A stretch of 64,000 nt of DNA from Cryptomeria japonica (GCF_030272615.1 NC_081410.1:567445152-567509151), one strand, 5' to 3'. Counted from the first letter of the stretch, positions 1 to 12,395 are shown. Numbers and translations: made by a program. Notes: a model not told the origin generated them from the sequence alone.

Positions 1-1
1 A

Positions 2-1510
2 ACTTGGGATGAAAAACTAATTCCCTATAAAAGAATGGTTGATGACTTTAAGAAATACTTTGCCTTTGTATCATTTCAGCAGATTCCTAGATCAACAAAC
101 AGAGCAACAGATGCTATGGCTACATTGGCATCTATATCATAGCTACAAGAATTTGAGTACCGTTATGAATTCCTGGTGGAAGAGCTTCATTATCCTGCAT
201 ATTATTTTGCTGATTCCCAGATGGTCTATTCTATCATTAGACATGACTCATCTCGCTATAGTCATATCTACTCTTACTTACATGACCAAATTATCCCTGA
301 TAACCTTACCCGTAATGAGAAAAGAAACTTGATCCAAAACGCTTCACGGTATGTCATCATTGCTAAAGATTTGTATAGGGGAGGTTTAGATAATACTTTG
401 CTTAGGTGTCTAGAACTTGAAGAGTCCCAACATGCATTATCTAAAGTCCATGAAGGTATTTGTGGATCTCACTCAAACGGTCTAACTTTAGCTCGGAAAC
501 TGCTAAGGGCTGGCTACTATTGGCCAGATATGGAAAAAGATGCTATAAAATTTTCTAAAACTTGTGAGAAATGTCAGCTACATGGACATCTCATACATGC
601 TCCAACAAGAGAGCTAATACCTTTTATCACATGTTGGCCTTTTTAGCAATGGGTGTTTGATCTCATCGGTCAAATCTATCCTGCATCATATAATGGACAC
701 AAGTTTGTCATAACAGCCACTGAATACTTCACCAAGTGGGTTGAAGTGGTTCCGCTCATCAAAGCAACCGACAAACAGGTGGCTATGTTCATTCTTAACT
801 ATATCATCTATAGGTATAGAATACCTTCTTCGATTGTGACTGATGATCGAGGACTGTTCAAAAACAAGGATCTAGATGAGTTATGTGAAAAGTTCAAAAT
901 CAAACAGCATTGGTCTTCTATATATTACCCTCAAGGTAATGGACAATCTGAAGCATCTAACAAAAATATTCTAACTATCTTGCACAGATCGATCAACAAA
1001 TCTCAAAAGGATTGGCATCTGCAGCTTAATCCGGCAATGTGGGCTTATCGAACAAGTATCAGAACACCTACTAGGGCTACACCTTTTGCTTTGGTGTATG
1101 GGGTCGAAGAAGTATTGCCTATTGAAGTAGAAATTCATTCTTTGAGAGTTTCTTTGCAAGGTCTTATTATTGATGAAGATCACGGAATATATAGATTGCA
1201 AGAACTAGAATTGTTGGATGAACGTCGGCAAGTGCCATTTGATCATCTGAGAGCTTACCAAAAGAGAATGTCTAGAGGCTATAACAAGAAAGTTCGACAT
1301 AGAGAATTTTAGGTTGGTGACCTTGTTTTGAGAGAAAATCCTAAAAATCAACAGTTTCGAGAACAAAAAGGGAAGTTTGAACCTAACTGGATGGGTCCCT
1401 ATATTGTTACTGTAGTCTTTGGCTCTGGTGCCTATCAACTCTCAACATCGGAAGGAGAAAAACTCTATGAATTGATCAATACAATCCACTCGAATAAATT
1501 TTATACTTAG
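2..1510 (+). pseudogene. Ty3/gypsy (Tat-type) pol fragment: RNase H end plus integrase
   Basis: The 3' end of a pol polyprotein, entering the window mid-gene. One frame runs the whole length, broken only by TAG at 140-142, 644-646 and 1310-1312. It starts with the end of RNase H (motif TDAMATLAS, about 108-136). The integrase zinc finger follows (HEGICGSH, then CEKC near 570). The DDE core has all three acidic residues: FDLIG (about 658), VTDDRG (about 838) and GNGQSEASNK (about 940). The C-terminal region ends with WMGPYIV and NTIHSNKFYT. Integrase inserts the cDNA copy into the genome. The arrangement, and the antisense ORF downstream, fit the Tat lineage. Each stop lies where Q (CAG) is plausible, for example F-stop-VGDLVL for FQVGDLVL. 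It is not functional as it stands. The family call is strong and the lineage call moderate. Confidence 0.9.
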
Positions 1511-3199
1511 CATTCTTTGCTCAAGCAACTTGTACAACTAAAAGTCTTGGGAAAAATCCTAAAAATCATACAAAGTCCTGAAGAAAGAAAAATAAATTAA
1601 AAAAAAAGAGAAAACAACAAAAAAAAATCAAAATATAAGAAAAAAAATCAAATGCCTTGGTGAAGGCACCTTGGTAGTAAAAAAGAGAGAATATTTGCCA
1701 AGAAGGTGAAAACCTGGTAAACAGGCACCTCTTGTACTGAAGCGCTCTAGATATCAACGCAAGTTTGTCATTTCCTGCTTTATTTCCTGCTTTTCTGCAT
1801 CTTTACTTTAACTTGTACATATCCTTATGTCTCTTTCGTGACATCTTGGTTCTTCTTGGAACCCTCATGGATTGAAACTGATCAATGCCCTCGTCTTAGG
1901 GTAGTCAACTGATCAATTTAAATTTCCTAAGCAGTTTAACCAAGTTGTCTTTCTGTCAGTAGTACTAGGTCATCCAATCTAAGTCAGTTGCCTATCTCCT
2001 GACCACTGTAGAGTTTTACCACTAAGTAACCACACAAAGCAAGAACACTGAAAACAATCACTGAAAACTGTTTGAGCTATGATTGAAATTTTCTTTGTAT
2101 GTTGTCTTTTTAAAATTGGTTTTCGCTTATTATTCCCTCTAAGCAACTTAAGGAAGTCTATCTTGACTAAGAGGAGAAAGGATTGGGGGCATAATACCTT
2201 TCTTTGTTTTCTACTTGTAGGATTAATTCCGATGATCTAGAAACATCTAATAAGCTAGGTGTCTATGATAGGTGCCTTCACATCAAGGTGAAATCGCCAC
2301 ACATACCTCGACTCCATTTATTTGTATGCTACAGGGAGGTTAGAATCATTTCCTTGTATGTTTGAGGAAATTTCTTTATTATACAATCTCAATGCCTACA
2401 AAATTTGTCCAAGGATATGAACGATAAAAGGGTCATTGCAGACACGATAAAAAAATATTGCATAAGGAAAGGAAGGAACTCTGCTTTGTTTAGTGTGTTT
2501 TCATGGACGTGACATTCAGGTTATCCCGGATCTTCATGCCTTGATGTTTATGTCTATCTCCAACATTGACAAAGCTCAATGATGATAAAAGGTAAATCAA
2601 AATCAAGTGGCATGTCTTATTTTTCATTCATACTATATTTTGCATGTCAAAAGAAGCACAATAACAATAAAATTTTCATGGTAAGTCTGAATCAATCATC
2701 ATTTCTCTATCAAGAGGTCAATTGAATTATCATTATCGACACGATTGAGATCTTGAGCATCAAAATCTAAAATCTTACATGAGATGTTAGTTGCATTCAT
2801 GAGAATATCATATATAGATCCATAATTTCATTAAGCATTCATTTGCATTTATATTATTGCATGAAAAAAAGAGAAAAAATATACATTTACATCATTAGCT
2901 CATCATTTTTATCATTTATTGCATATGAAAAAGAAACAAAAACATCCATATTCATCTGCATTACATACATACTGAAAAATAAATAAAAAATACATTCATA
3001 TAGAACAAAGCATATAGAAGGACATCTCACAAAATATCTCATATAAATCAACACAAGAACAATGAGATTGAATCATGTGTCGTATATATCTCATCAAAAT
3101 ATCAATGTCAAAGGGGTACAAATGATATAAATTGTCATAAATAATGTCTATCGAGGCAAGAATCGCATAAACTACAAAAATGGGGTATACAAAATAACA
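1511..3199 (+). other. Non-coding tract of the Tat element, between integrase and antisense ORF
   Basis: No coding region is supported. An A-rich stretch (about 1555-1650) is followed by an imperfect repeat, TGGTGAAGGCACC (about 1660) and GGTGAAAACCTGG...AACAGGCACC (about 1705-1735). A similar block occurs on the minus strand near 41060-41130 inside another element. A purine-rich GGATTGGGGGCATA lies near 2180. The remainder is AT-rich. Confidence 0.6.
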
Positions 3200-5030
3200 T
3201 AGAGCCTATAAAAATCTATCTCTGACCCTCTCCCTCATCGCCTGGTGGAGGAGGAGGTGCTTGTTGAGCATCGCCCTGTCGAGGTGCCTGTGCTCCCTTT
3301 GATCTAGCCATGTACTATGAATAAGGGGCCACCTATCTATCTGTTGACATTTTTGCACTGTAAGTTGCTACATAATAAGTTGCTCGGCTAGACTGATGCA
3401 TAACCTCACTTTGGAAGGCAGCTAACTCTCCTCACAATATTTTCACCTCTTGATCATGCTCTGCAACCTAGGTTTGCATGACTGCCAGTTGTGTCTGGAG
3501 AGTCCTCACTCTCCCTCTCCTTGTACGGATCATGTCTACCGATGTCTGTCCACGGGGTATCTCCTCCTCTCCTCCCTCAACTGGCTCATCCCTTCGTTGT
3601 CTCACCTGTCGAGGGGAATCTCTCTCTCCCATCTCCCCCTCACCAACAATATCACCTCTAGCCTCTGCACCCCGAGCTCCACCTCCCTCACCTCCAACTG
3701 CACCCAATGAACCACCCTCTCCTCTCCTCCACTGTTGACCAACCATTGGTGCCCTACTACTGCTCGCACCAGGATCACCTCCTGCCCGCCTAGGTAGATC
3801 TACTCTTTGTCCTTGTGCCTGAGCTAGTACATCATCTCCACCCTCATCAATCTGAGGCTCTCACTCTGTAGGATTTGTAAATCGTGGGAATGGATGTCTC
3901 AAGAACTCAACCCTGTACTCTGGGGTCACCCCCGCATTAGCAATATCCTCTAAATAGTCTCAGCGTTGTGGCTGGAGGGCTATCAACTCCTATACCACTA
4001 GGGCGTAAGATAACTTTGTCCCCCATCCCTTCCTCTCCTCATCCCCAAACTGGGCGTAAGCAGTAAACTCTTGTGAAATGGCCTGAACTCGCCCGTACTG
4101 CCTCATAACCCGGCTAACAACAAAATGCTCAATAATAGTTTGAGATCTCCCAATGAGTAGGCGTGTCATAAACATCAATCTTCTCTCTTGCCTTCAGTCA
4201 TTCCATTCCTCTAAATCCCTGTAAGGCCTCCAAACAACTGCAATTAGGTCATCCAACTGGTGCCTCTAGAAAACTGTCTTCCCCAAATGGGGTTGTGTCA
4301 AATTGCCTGAGTACTGACACATGATGGGTTGATGTGGCTATCTAGAATCATCGACAACTGGCCTACAAAATGGGATATGCTCCCATGCTCATATTTGTAA
4401 TACAAGAACCGCAACGACCATGTTCTTTGCATCTCAATATGCGATCTCATGCATCTCATGGTACATGTGTGCTAACAAGCAGGATCCCAATCCAATCTCC
4501 TCAGTTGAGCAACTAACACCTCCAATATCCTCCCCCAGCCACACAAGAATCCTTGTTGCCCTTTGTATGTCATAACAAAGCATCCTATAAGTCTAGCGAG
4601 CACACAAGCGATAGGAAATCACCCTCCATATCTGCTCAACATGTCATCCCACGAAATGGAGTGCACTATAAGACTGTCATTGTGGAATACCCTGCGTAAT
4701 GTTGTAATCCCCACCTGAGGAGAAGAATCATAGTCCACCCTGCCGCCTGAAAATGGAATCCTCAAAATCCTATATATGTCCTCGAGAGTAATCATCATCT
4801 CCCTGATGGGTAGGTAAAAAGTGTTATGCTCTGACTGGAATCCCTCAAATAACGCACTAAGCAACCCATGATTCACACAGATATCTGGCATATGGAGCAA
4901 CCATCCAAAACCACATGCATCGATATGAGCCCTCTGAGCATCTGAGAGCAGTCAAACTAATCTCATAGTGGGTGGATAGGTACATTAAAATTGTATGTTT
5001 GACAAGCTAATCTGCAAAATTGAACGACGA
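3200..5030 (-). pseudogene. Antisense ORF of the Tat element with plant-mobile-domain-like protein
   Basis: A decayed ORF antisense to pol, between integrase and the 3' LTR. The N-terminal part (about 4960-4620) reads QRAHIDACGFG, then HNTFYLPIREMMITLEDIY and LRIPFSGG. That pattern is typical of the plant mobile domain (PF10536), found in plant transposon-associated proteins. A second frame (about 4178-3990) continues with RSQTIIEHFVVSRVM. A Gly/Arg/Glu-rich tail follows at 3746-3468. Frameshifts separate the segments, and a TGA near 4950 sits where an Arg codon (CGA) would fit. Tat-clade elements are known to carry extra antisense ORFs, some with this domain, so position and orientation support both the domain call and the Tat call. 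Its function in the element is unknown. Confidence 0.65.
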
Positions 5031-5502
5031 CTCATCTATATGCAATACAAATTGGGTTAGAAAGCTGTCAAAAGTGCTCATGAATCCAAATAATCAATCA
5101 CGAAAATCAAAACTTCATGTTTATGCCTTGAAAAACACACATTGTTTTCCATACGAGTTTTCACAGTGGGGAAGAAAGGGAAAAAACTCGTAAGGGTAAA
5201 GATTTTGGGTAGTACGAATAAACAAACTAATACGACTAACTTGTCGAGACAGAACAACTAAACAGACCCTAATAACATGTCTTGTACGACTCAAGGGTGC
5301 CCATAGAACGACAAAACTAATAGCTTAATACGATAAAAGAAATTTGAATAGTTTTTCGTACAACAAACCTTAGTTCGCCATACGACTAAATGACCGAAAA
5401 TGAGATAAAATGAAATTTCAAATGAGAAATTCATGCAAAAATTTAAAAAAATCGGAAATTTAGCAAGCTAGAGATCGATCACTTACCGCAGGGGGATAGT
5501 TC
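5031..5502. other. Non-coding Tat sequence left of the copia insertion
   Basis: AT-rich DNA upstream (on the minus strand) of the antisense ORF, ending at the copia insertion. No gene was seen. It rejoins the sequence at 12396 once the copia element and one target copy are removed. Confidence 0.5.
5498..5502. repeat. Target site duplication AGTTC (left copy)
   Basis: AGTTC directly precedes the copia 3' LTR and is repeated at 12396-12400 just after the 5' LTR. The 5-bp size is the norm for LTR elements and defines the insertion borders. Confidence 0.85.
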
Positions 5503-6675
5503 TTATTAGACAGTTCAAATATCTGGAAGACAACTGAGAGGCGGGGGGGGGGGGGGGTGAATCATTTGTCACAGATTACCAGAATATTTAGCAATTAAAA
5601 CTTTAATACCAGAACCCAAAATATTAATATCAGAATAGCAGTTAAACCAATTAAGCATAAACAATAATCAGAGAATAAATACCATCCACATGACACCAAG
5701 ACTTATACGTGGAAAACTCGGTAAAGGGAAAAATTACGGTGGGAAGCCTACCCACAGTCAGATAATACTTCTGCAGTAAGTATGTGATTTAAAATTGAGG
5801 GGCATGCATTTTTAGGAAGGCCAACAAGCTAGAGCGCACTGCTCATCACAAAAGGAGTCTCACTGACTACATAGAAATCCAGACTACAATCCAGAAGGAT
5901 GAATGAACTGCAAAGATAGCATCTCCTATGCCTGCGTACAGTTTCAGTTAAGCTCAATACCGGAGGACTAAATCCTCTTACCATAAACCCAATTCGATCT
6001 CCAATGATCGACCAAATCCTCTGCTTGAATGATATTACATCATTCGCACATTACATTTCCATATCCCATTCCCTAACCATATGACATGATGATCTACAAT
6101 GAGATCTTACATCATATATATACAAACCCTCGACCATAAACAATCAAGTCGGCCATTAGACAATAAACCAATTACATAATTATAAAACATGTCAGCCTTA
6201 GACCAAACAAATAATATCCAACTCATAAGACATCCCAAAAACACATCGAGAGGTCAAATCCACATGTTACATTAAGTCGGTCCATAACCTAGATCAGTCA
6301 ATACCCAATATAGGTCCACATGCTAAAGCAATGATCTCCATCTAGAAAGTCTCGAACATGATCAACACCAGCATCCTAAATCCATACCAGAAGCTGCACC
6401 AACACCACTTACGCATATCATCAAAGATCTTCATAAAAAGCTCTATCAATGAAACCCTCACCGGAACGTCAAATCAAGCTTCCAAGCAATCAAGATAGCA
6501 TCTGATCACCAAACCAAAACCAACTAACTGAATATGAACACGAGTAAGCCAATTCCATAATCAAATCATACCGAATCATGTTGGATCCAAACCAACCATA
6601 AACCACTCAACCTACTGGGACATCAATGACAAAACATCAATGCAACACATAATCAATTCCTCCAAATGGCCAACA
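5503..6675 (-). repeat. 3' LTR of the copia element
   Basis: On the minus strand it begins TGTTGGCCATTTGG. Its end, expected CTAACA, is mutated to CTAATAA. It aligns along its length with 11171-12395 but lacks about 50 bp near 6620 present in the other LTR. It carries a run of 15 G (plus strand, 5543-5557) where the other LTR has GCTGGGGG. Confidence 0.9.
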
Positions 6676-6689
6676 ATCTCCCCCTTTGG
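6676..6689 (-). other. Polypurine tract of the copia element
   Basis: On the minus strand, CCAAAGGGGGAGAT directly abuts the 3' LTR (TGTTGG). This is the usual plus-strand primer for reverse transcription. More purine tracts of the type TCAAAGGGGAAGAT lie upstream in the element (near 6893-6905, and near 6805 and 6971). Confidence 0.8.
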
Positions 6690-7069
6690 CATTGATGGCA
6701 ACACTAGATGTGAAAAACATCTAAGTACCAAGAAATGTGAAACAAGTCTCCCCCAATGGAAGACAACCAACAATCTCCCACATAATGATATAGAAACAAA
6801 GACCAAACTCCCCCTATGAATAATATCTTTGTAAAGCTCTGATTACACATATATCTCCCACTAATGTATACAATTCTTTTTCACATCAATATATCTTCCC
6901 CTTTGACATCAATGCCAAAATCTAACAAAAATACCAAAGCAAAAACATAAACCACTGAATCACAAAGCTAACTACTCCCCCCGAGCAGTAGCATCCCCAC
7001 ATCAGTGCTGAAATGAATAATATCTCTGATAATACATATCGAACTGATGCCAGAACACATCAATCCGTT
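6690..7069 (-). other. 3' non-coding region of the copia element
   Basis: Lies between the end of RNase H and the polypurine tract. No ORF is supported. On the minus strand it holds several short purine tracts, including GATGTCAAAGGGGAAGAT. Confidence 0.6.
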
Positions 7070-8350
7070 CTATGCTAGATGGGTAGAAACCCCTAACCTA
7101 TCTCTCAGGTACTCAAATGATTCTTTAGGTAAAGGTTTAGTGAAAATATCTTCAATTTGCTCGTTAGTGTTCACATAAACCAGTCTAACTTCATTTTCTT
7201 CCACCTTCTCCTTCAAAAAGTTATACTTGATAGATATGTGCTTTGTCTTAAAGTGAAATATTGGATTCTTTGATATGTCAACAGCAACAGAGTTATCATA
7301 GTGAATAACTACCGGTCCAGTGCAATGCACTTTGATATCCTTCAACATTTGCTTCATCCATAGAACCTATGTACAGTTAGTAGCAACAACAACATACTCA
7401 GCTTCAACAGTAGATAAAGAAGTACATGACTATTTCTTGCTAATCCATGAAATCAACTTCTTTCCAAGAAACAAAGCTCCACTAGAATTACTTTTCCGAT
7501 CATCAACATCTCCAACCCAATCAGCATCTGTATATGCACATAAAGTAAAGTCATCATCCTTAGGGCACCATAAACCATATTCTGATGTAACTTGCAAGTA
7601 TCTAAAAATCCTTTTCACTGCACTCTCATGATTTTCTCTAGGATCACTCTGAAATCTAGATGCAATACAAACAACATTCATTATGTCAGGCCTAGTCTGA
7701 GTCAAATAAAGCAAACCTCCAATCATAGATTTGTATCTTTTAGGATTTACCGGTGCAAAAACATATTTCCTTGTCAATTTCTCACTTGTAACCATAGGAG
7801 TACTTGTCGGTTTATAATCTCCCATACCAAATTTCTTCAACAATTCCCTAGCATACTTAGTTTGACAGATGAAAATACCTTTATCAGTCTGAGTAATCTA
7901 CAAACCTAAGAAAAAATTCATTTCCCCAATCATAGACATTTCAAATTCCTTCTCCATATTCTTAGAAAATTCCATGCACAACTTATCTTCACCTCCAAAA
8001 ATGATGTCATCAACAAATACTTCAATAATCAGTATGTCATTATTAGTGATCTTATAATATAAATTATTGTCAGCATTACCCTTAGTAAAACCAAGTTTCA
8101 AAAGATATTTATCCAGCCTTGCATACCAAGCTCTAGGTGCCTGTTTCAATCCATATAAAGCTTTTCTTAACCTGCAAACCATGTTTTTATCATATGATAG
8201 TGAAAAACCATTAGGTTTCTCAATATAAACATCCTCATCAAGATCCCCATTCAAAAATGCACACTTAGCATCCATCTGATAGTGAAAAACCATCAGGTTG
8301 CTCAATATTTTTAGGTCGGGGAACCAAAGTCCATGTGTTATTCTTCTCAA
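7070..8350 (-). pseudogene. Copia reverse transcriptase and RNase H (broken, RT N-terminus missing)
   Basis: RT copies element RNA into DNA, and RNase H removes the RNA strand. The RT part (8350-7898) shows AFLNGDLDEDVYIEKP, LYGLKQAPRAWY and the catalytic box as VFVDDIIFGG (about 8001-8020). RNase H follows in the same frame at 7843-7430 (GGLLYLTQTRPDI, AYTDADWVGD, ISWISKK) and 7357-7070 (VIHYDNSVAV, TKHISIKY, and the end motif EDIFTKPLP). A stop and short gaps separate the pieces. The RT fingers normally found between the WTLVPRPKN motif and AFLNG are missing. In their place is a short second copy of the GFSLS-coding segment (8278-8309, compare 8195-8226). Confidence 0.9.
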
Positions 8351-9603
8351 TCTAATCTAATTCTTCTTCCATAGCTTTCAACCAATATTCATGTTTACAT
8401 GCCTCAATTACTGATACCGGTTCAACTTGAGAAATTAAACATTCCTCCTTAGTTGTCTGTCTTCTTCTTGTCATCACTCCATTGTTCTTATCCCTAATGA
8501 TCTGATCTTCGGAATGATTCAATCTCACATACCTAGAAGCTTTCTGACTCTCTGTTCCTCTTCCCGATTCTTCAGTTACTTTTGAATTTTCAGATACTGT
8601 CAGAATAATTGATTCAACACTCTGTTCCGGTAAAGATGCTACCGGTTCAGATATAATCATTTCTGCCGTAGGTTCTCTCTCATAAACTCTGATTTGACCT
8701 CTATTCAGCGCATCCACCTTGACATTAACACTCTCCACAATTCTCTGCAATCTCTTGTTATAATATCTATATGCCTTGGTTTCGTTAAAATAACCAAGAA
8801 ATATGTCTTCATCACATCTAGGATCAAATTTGCCAATGATATCATCTCTCCTAATATAACATTTACTACCAAAGATTCTGAAATACTTAACTGTAGGTGT
8901 ATTGCCAAACCATAATTCATAAGGTGTCTTACCGGTTTCTCCTTTGATATGTACTCTGTTGAATGTATAAACCAATGTGCTCATTGCTTCTCTCTTGTAG
9001 ATATGAGGTATACTAGCTTCCATCACCATTGTTCTAGAAGCATCCAAGATAGTTTTGTTCTTCCTTTCCACAACTCCATTCTTTTGAGGTTTTCGGGGAG
9101 CAAAAAATTGTTCCCTTATACCATGCTTCTCACAAAAGTTATTAAACTCACCGGATGTGAATTCTCCACCATAATCTGACCTCAAACATTTAATCTTCAA
9201 TCCTGTCTTAGTTTCCACTTTAGCTTTAAAGATTTTAAACTTTTTTAAAAGCCTCAAATTTCTCCCTTAGAAAAGTAACCCACATCATTCTAGAATAATC
9301 ATCAATGATTAGCATGAAATATCTATCACCTTGAAAACTTTTAACTCTAGCAGGGCCACACAAATCAGTATGAATAAGATCAAGAATATTATTAGATTTA
9401 TCTTGTATACTCCTAAAGGAGGTTCTGACCTGTTTACCCATTTGACATTCTTTACATACTGGATTATAGGGCTTCACAATCTTAGGTATATCTCTAATAG
9501 CCTTAGTTGAACTGATCTTCACAATGCAATAAAAATTCACATGACACGACCTTTTATGCCATAGCCAACTTTCATCAATTTGTGCAATCAAACATGTCTT
9601 CAT
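8351..9603 (-). pseudogene. Copia integrase (frameshifted)
   Basis: A first frame (9603-9235) holds the GAG-pre-integrase and zinc-finger region (SWLWHKRSCH, CKECQMGK) and the first catalytic Asp (HTDLCGP). It shifts frame near a T run at 9240-9250. The second frame (9257-8352) holds LRSDYGGEF with the second Asp, then NGVVERKN with the catalytic Glu, then the C-terminal part with TPYELWFG, FRIFGSKCY and FLGYF. All three acidic residues remain. The frame ends at LD-stop-IEKNNTW near 8350, where the stop is TAG in place of an expected CAG. The linker to RT is polar and rich in Ser, Glu and Arg, as usual for copia. Confidence 0.9.
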
Positions 9604-9697
9604 TGGAATTCAAATGAAATATATTACCTTTTGTTTGTGTACCAGTTGCGATCTCCAAACGAGATTTGTTAATGATTTTGCATTTTCCATCCTTGAA

Positions 9698-10268
9698 CTA
9701 TAATTGAAATCCCTTATCCACCAATTGTCCTACACTCAAAAGATTATGCCTTAAACCTTCAACATAATAAACATTGTCAGTATTGTTCTTACCATCTAAT
9801 GATATAGTTCCCTTTCCTTTGATCATACATGCTTTGTCATCTCCAAATCTAACCAGACCGCCATCAAATTCTTGCAAAGATAAAAACTTCCCTTTATCTC
9901 TAGTCATATGATGTGAACAACCATTGTCAATTACCCATTCATTTGTGTCTTCAATTTTAGCAGCAAGTGTCTTCTCTTTAGGTACATTCTCTTCCAGTGT
10001 CAAAACATCTTCCTTGATAGCCAAGAACACCCATTCCTTCTCATTGTTGGAACCACTAGCAAAATCTTCTGTCAGTTCATCATCAGAATCAGTAATGCCT
10101 TCCTCATCTGCTCTGGAGCATGATTTATCTTTGTTTTTCCTATACTTATACTTGTCCTGATATCTAGGGTTGGGCTTAAAAGATCTTCTAACTCTTTCTT
10201 CAAATCTTGAATTCCTTTTAGAACATCTAGATGCAAAATGACCAATCTTATTACATGCAAAACATTTA
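9698..10268 (-). pseudogene. Copia zinc knuckle and aspartic protease
   Basis: An intact CCHC knuckle, CFACNKIGHFASRC (about 10268-10223), would bind element RNA. It is followed in the same frame by a basic, then acidic linker. The aspartic protease has its active site as WVIDNGCSHHMT (about 9950-9910). The family consensus is D-S/T-G, so DNG is a likely damaging change (AGT/AGC to AAT fits G to A). The flap and C-terminal part follow: VRFGDDK, IKGKGTI, VYYVEGLRHNLLSVGQL. The knuckle is in a different frame from the upstream gag, so one frameshift separates them near 10290. Confidence 0.85.
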
Positions 10269-10279
10269 AAAGGTGTTTT

Positions 10280-11112
10280 TCCTTCATACTTAATTCATGT
10301 CGGTCCTTAGGTACTATTCTAGCAAATAGTGCTTCAAGTTTCTCAAACTCATCATCTTCTCTCTTCATATCATCCAATTCCTTTGCATATAAAGCTTTCT
10401 AATCTTTCTTACCGGTTGCTGATGCAGATGCATGAAAAGCAGGTTCAGTCTTCATAGCTCTAGAAGGTCCAAATTCTTCAAGCTCAAAAGCAGATAATTT
10501 CCCAACCAAGGTATCTATGTTGACAAATGTATTAGCCATTGTTCTCAACTCATTAATAGCAGTAGCCCTCATCTTGTAAGCCGGTCGTAGGGCTCTCAGA
10601 ACTTTAGAAACAATTTCATCTTCACTCAGAGTTCCACCACAACATTGGATTCCCATAACATTCTCATTTACCCTTTCCATGAATACAGTAATCCTTTCAT
10701 CTTCTTCCATCTTCAGGTTTTCATATCTCACTCGGTAACCATCAAGTTTAGCAACCTTCACTGTAGGGTCACCTTCATTAAGAGTCTCCAACTTATCCCA
10801 TATAGCCTTTCTAGATGATTTGTCAGTTAATCCCATTATTTGTTGATCAGAAAGTGCACATAAGAGGGCTTCTCTTGCTCTACAATCATTCTCAAGATCC
10901 TTATCCAATTTTGCCAGAGGAGGATTGCCAGATGTTGGATTATGAGGTGTAACACATTTTTGTGTGATCTCCCAAATCTCCTTGCCAAGACATCTCTGAT
11001 CAGTCTCCATCTGAATCTTCCATAGAGTGTAATTTGTTCCATCAAGCCTAGGAATATCTTTATGAAAGATAGCTCCAGATGAACTGGATGAACTTGAACT
11101 ATTAGTCACCAT
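10280..11112 (-). pseudogene. Copia Gag (UBN2-type)
   Basis: It starts MVTNSSSSSSSSG close behind the primer binding site, then IPRLDGTNYTLWKIQM, the usual beginning of copia Gag. The UBN2-like core shows AIWDKLETL, RVRYENLKMEEDE and VLRALRPAYKM. Gag forms the virus-like particle that packages element RNA. One TAG near 10400 (KD-stop-KALY) interrupts it where CAG would fit, and the frame is then lost before the zinc knuckle. The length up to the knuckle, about 280 residues, is normal. Confidence 0.9.
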
Positions 11113-11156
11113 AGGATCTTCCTCAAGCGGTTAAGCTTTCTGTAGAGAGGACCAAA

Positions 11157-11170
11157 GCTCTAATACCAAT
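11157..11170 (-). other. Primer binding site (initiator tRNA-Met type) of the copia element
   Basis: On the minus strand, ATTGGTATTAGAGC directly follows the LTR end CTAACA. It matches the usual plant copia site TGGTATCAGAGC with one change. Confidence 0.85.
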
Positions 11171-12395
11171 TGTTAGATAGTTCAAATAACTGGAAGACAA
11201 CTGAGAGGCTGGGGGTGAATTAGTTGTCACAGATTACCAGAACATTTAGCAATTAAAACTTAAATATCAAAAACCAAAATATTAATACCTGAATGCTTAA
11301 ACCAAATACTGGAATAGCAGTTAAACCAATTAAGCATAAACAATAATTAGAGAATAAATACCATCCACATGACACCAAGATTTATACATGGAAAACCCAA
11401 TAAAGGGAAAAACCACAGTGGGAAGCCCACCCACAGTCAGATAATACTTTTGCAGTAAGTATGTGAATTACAATTGAGGGGCCTACACTTGCAGGAAGGC
11501 CAACAACCTAGAGCGCACTTCTCATCACAAAAGGAGTCTCATTGACTACATAAAAATCCAGACTACAATCCGGAAGGATGAATGAATTGCAAAGATAACA
11601 TCTCTTATGCCTGAGTATAGTTTTGGTTAAGCTCAATACCAGAGGACTAAATCATCTTACATAAACCCAATTCAATCTCCAATGATTGACCAAATCCTCT
11701 GCCTGAATGATATTACATCATTCGCCCATTTCATATCCATATCCCATTCCCTAACCATATGTCATGATGATCTACAATGAGATCTTACATCATATATATA
11801 CAAACCCTCAACCATAAACAATCAGGTCGGCCATCAGACAAAAAACCAATTACATAATTATAAAACATGACGGCCTTAGGCCAAACAAATAATATCCAAC
11901 TCATAAGACATCCCGAAAACACATCGAGAGGTCCAATCCACACGTTACATTAAGTCGATCCATAACCTAGATCAGTCGGGACCCAATATAGGTCCACACG
12001 CTAAAGCAATTATCTCCATCCACCAAGTCTTGAACATGATCACTACCAGCATCATGAATCCATGTCAGAAGCTGCACCAACACCACTTATGCATATCATC
12101 AAAGATTTTCATAAAAAGCTCTGCCGGTGAAACCCTCATCGAAACCTCAAACCAATCTTCCAAGCAATCAGGATAGCATCCGATCACCAAACCAAAACCA
12201 ACTAACTGAATATGAACATGAGTAAGCCAATTCCATAACAAAATCATACCAAAGCATACCGGATCCAAACCAACCATAAACCACTCAACCTATCAGGACC
12301 AGAAGGGTGTCGGTAAAGCATCCAAAATAGCTAGTGTTGACATCAATGACAAAACATCAATGCAACACATAATCAATTCCTCCAAATGGCCAACA
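11171..12395 (-). repeat. 5' LTR of the copia element
   Basis: On the minus strand it runs from TGTTGGCCATTTGG to CTATCTAACA. It is about 1.23 kb, longer than its partner because it keeps about 50 bp near 12300-12350. It would hold the element promoter. Confidence 0.92.

Larger units (their letters stand above)
5503..12395 (-). mobile_element. Full-length Ty1/copia retrotransposon, inserted in the Tat element
   Basis: A 6.9-kb element on the minus strand: 5' LTR (11171-12395), primer binding site (11157-11170), gag, zinc knuckle and protease, integrase, reverse transcriptase and RNase H, polypurine tract (6676-6689), 3' LTR (5503-6675). Integrase before reverse transcriptase defines copia. 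Perfect 5-bp duplications flank it. All coding parts are broken by stops and frameshifts, and part of the RT is missing, so it is inactive. It is younger than the Tat element that it interrupts. Confidence 0.93.

Noticed and set aside
7320-7909. Plus-strand frames opposite the copia RT/RNase H
   Set aside because: The minus strand carries clear RT and RNase H motifs, so these are shadows.
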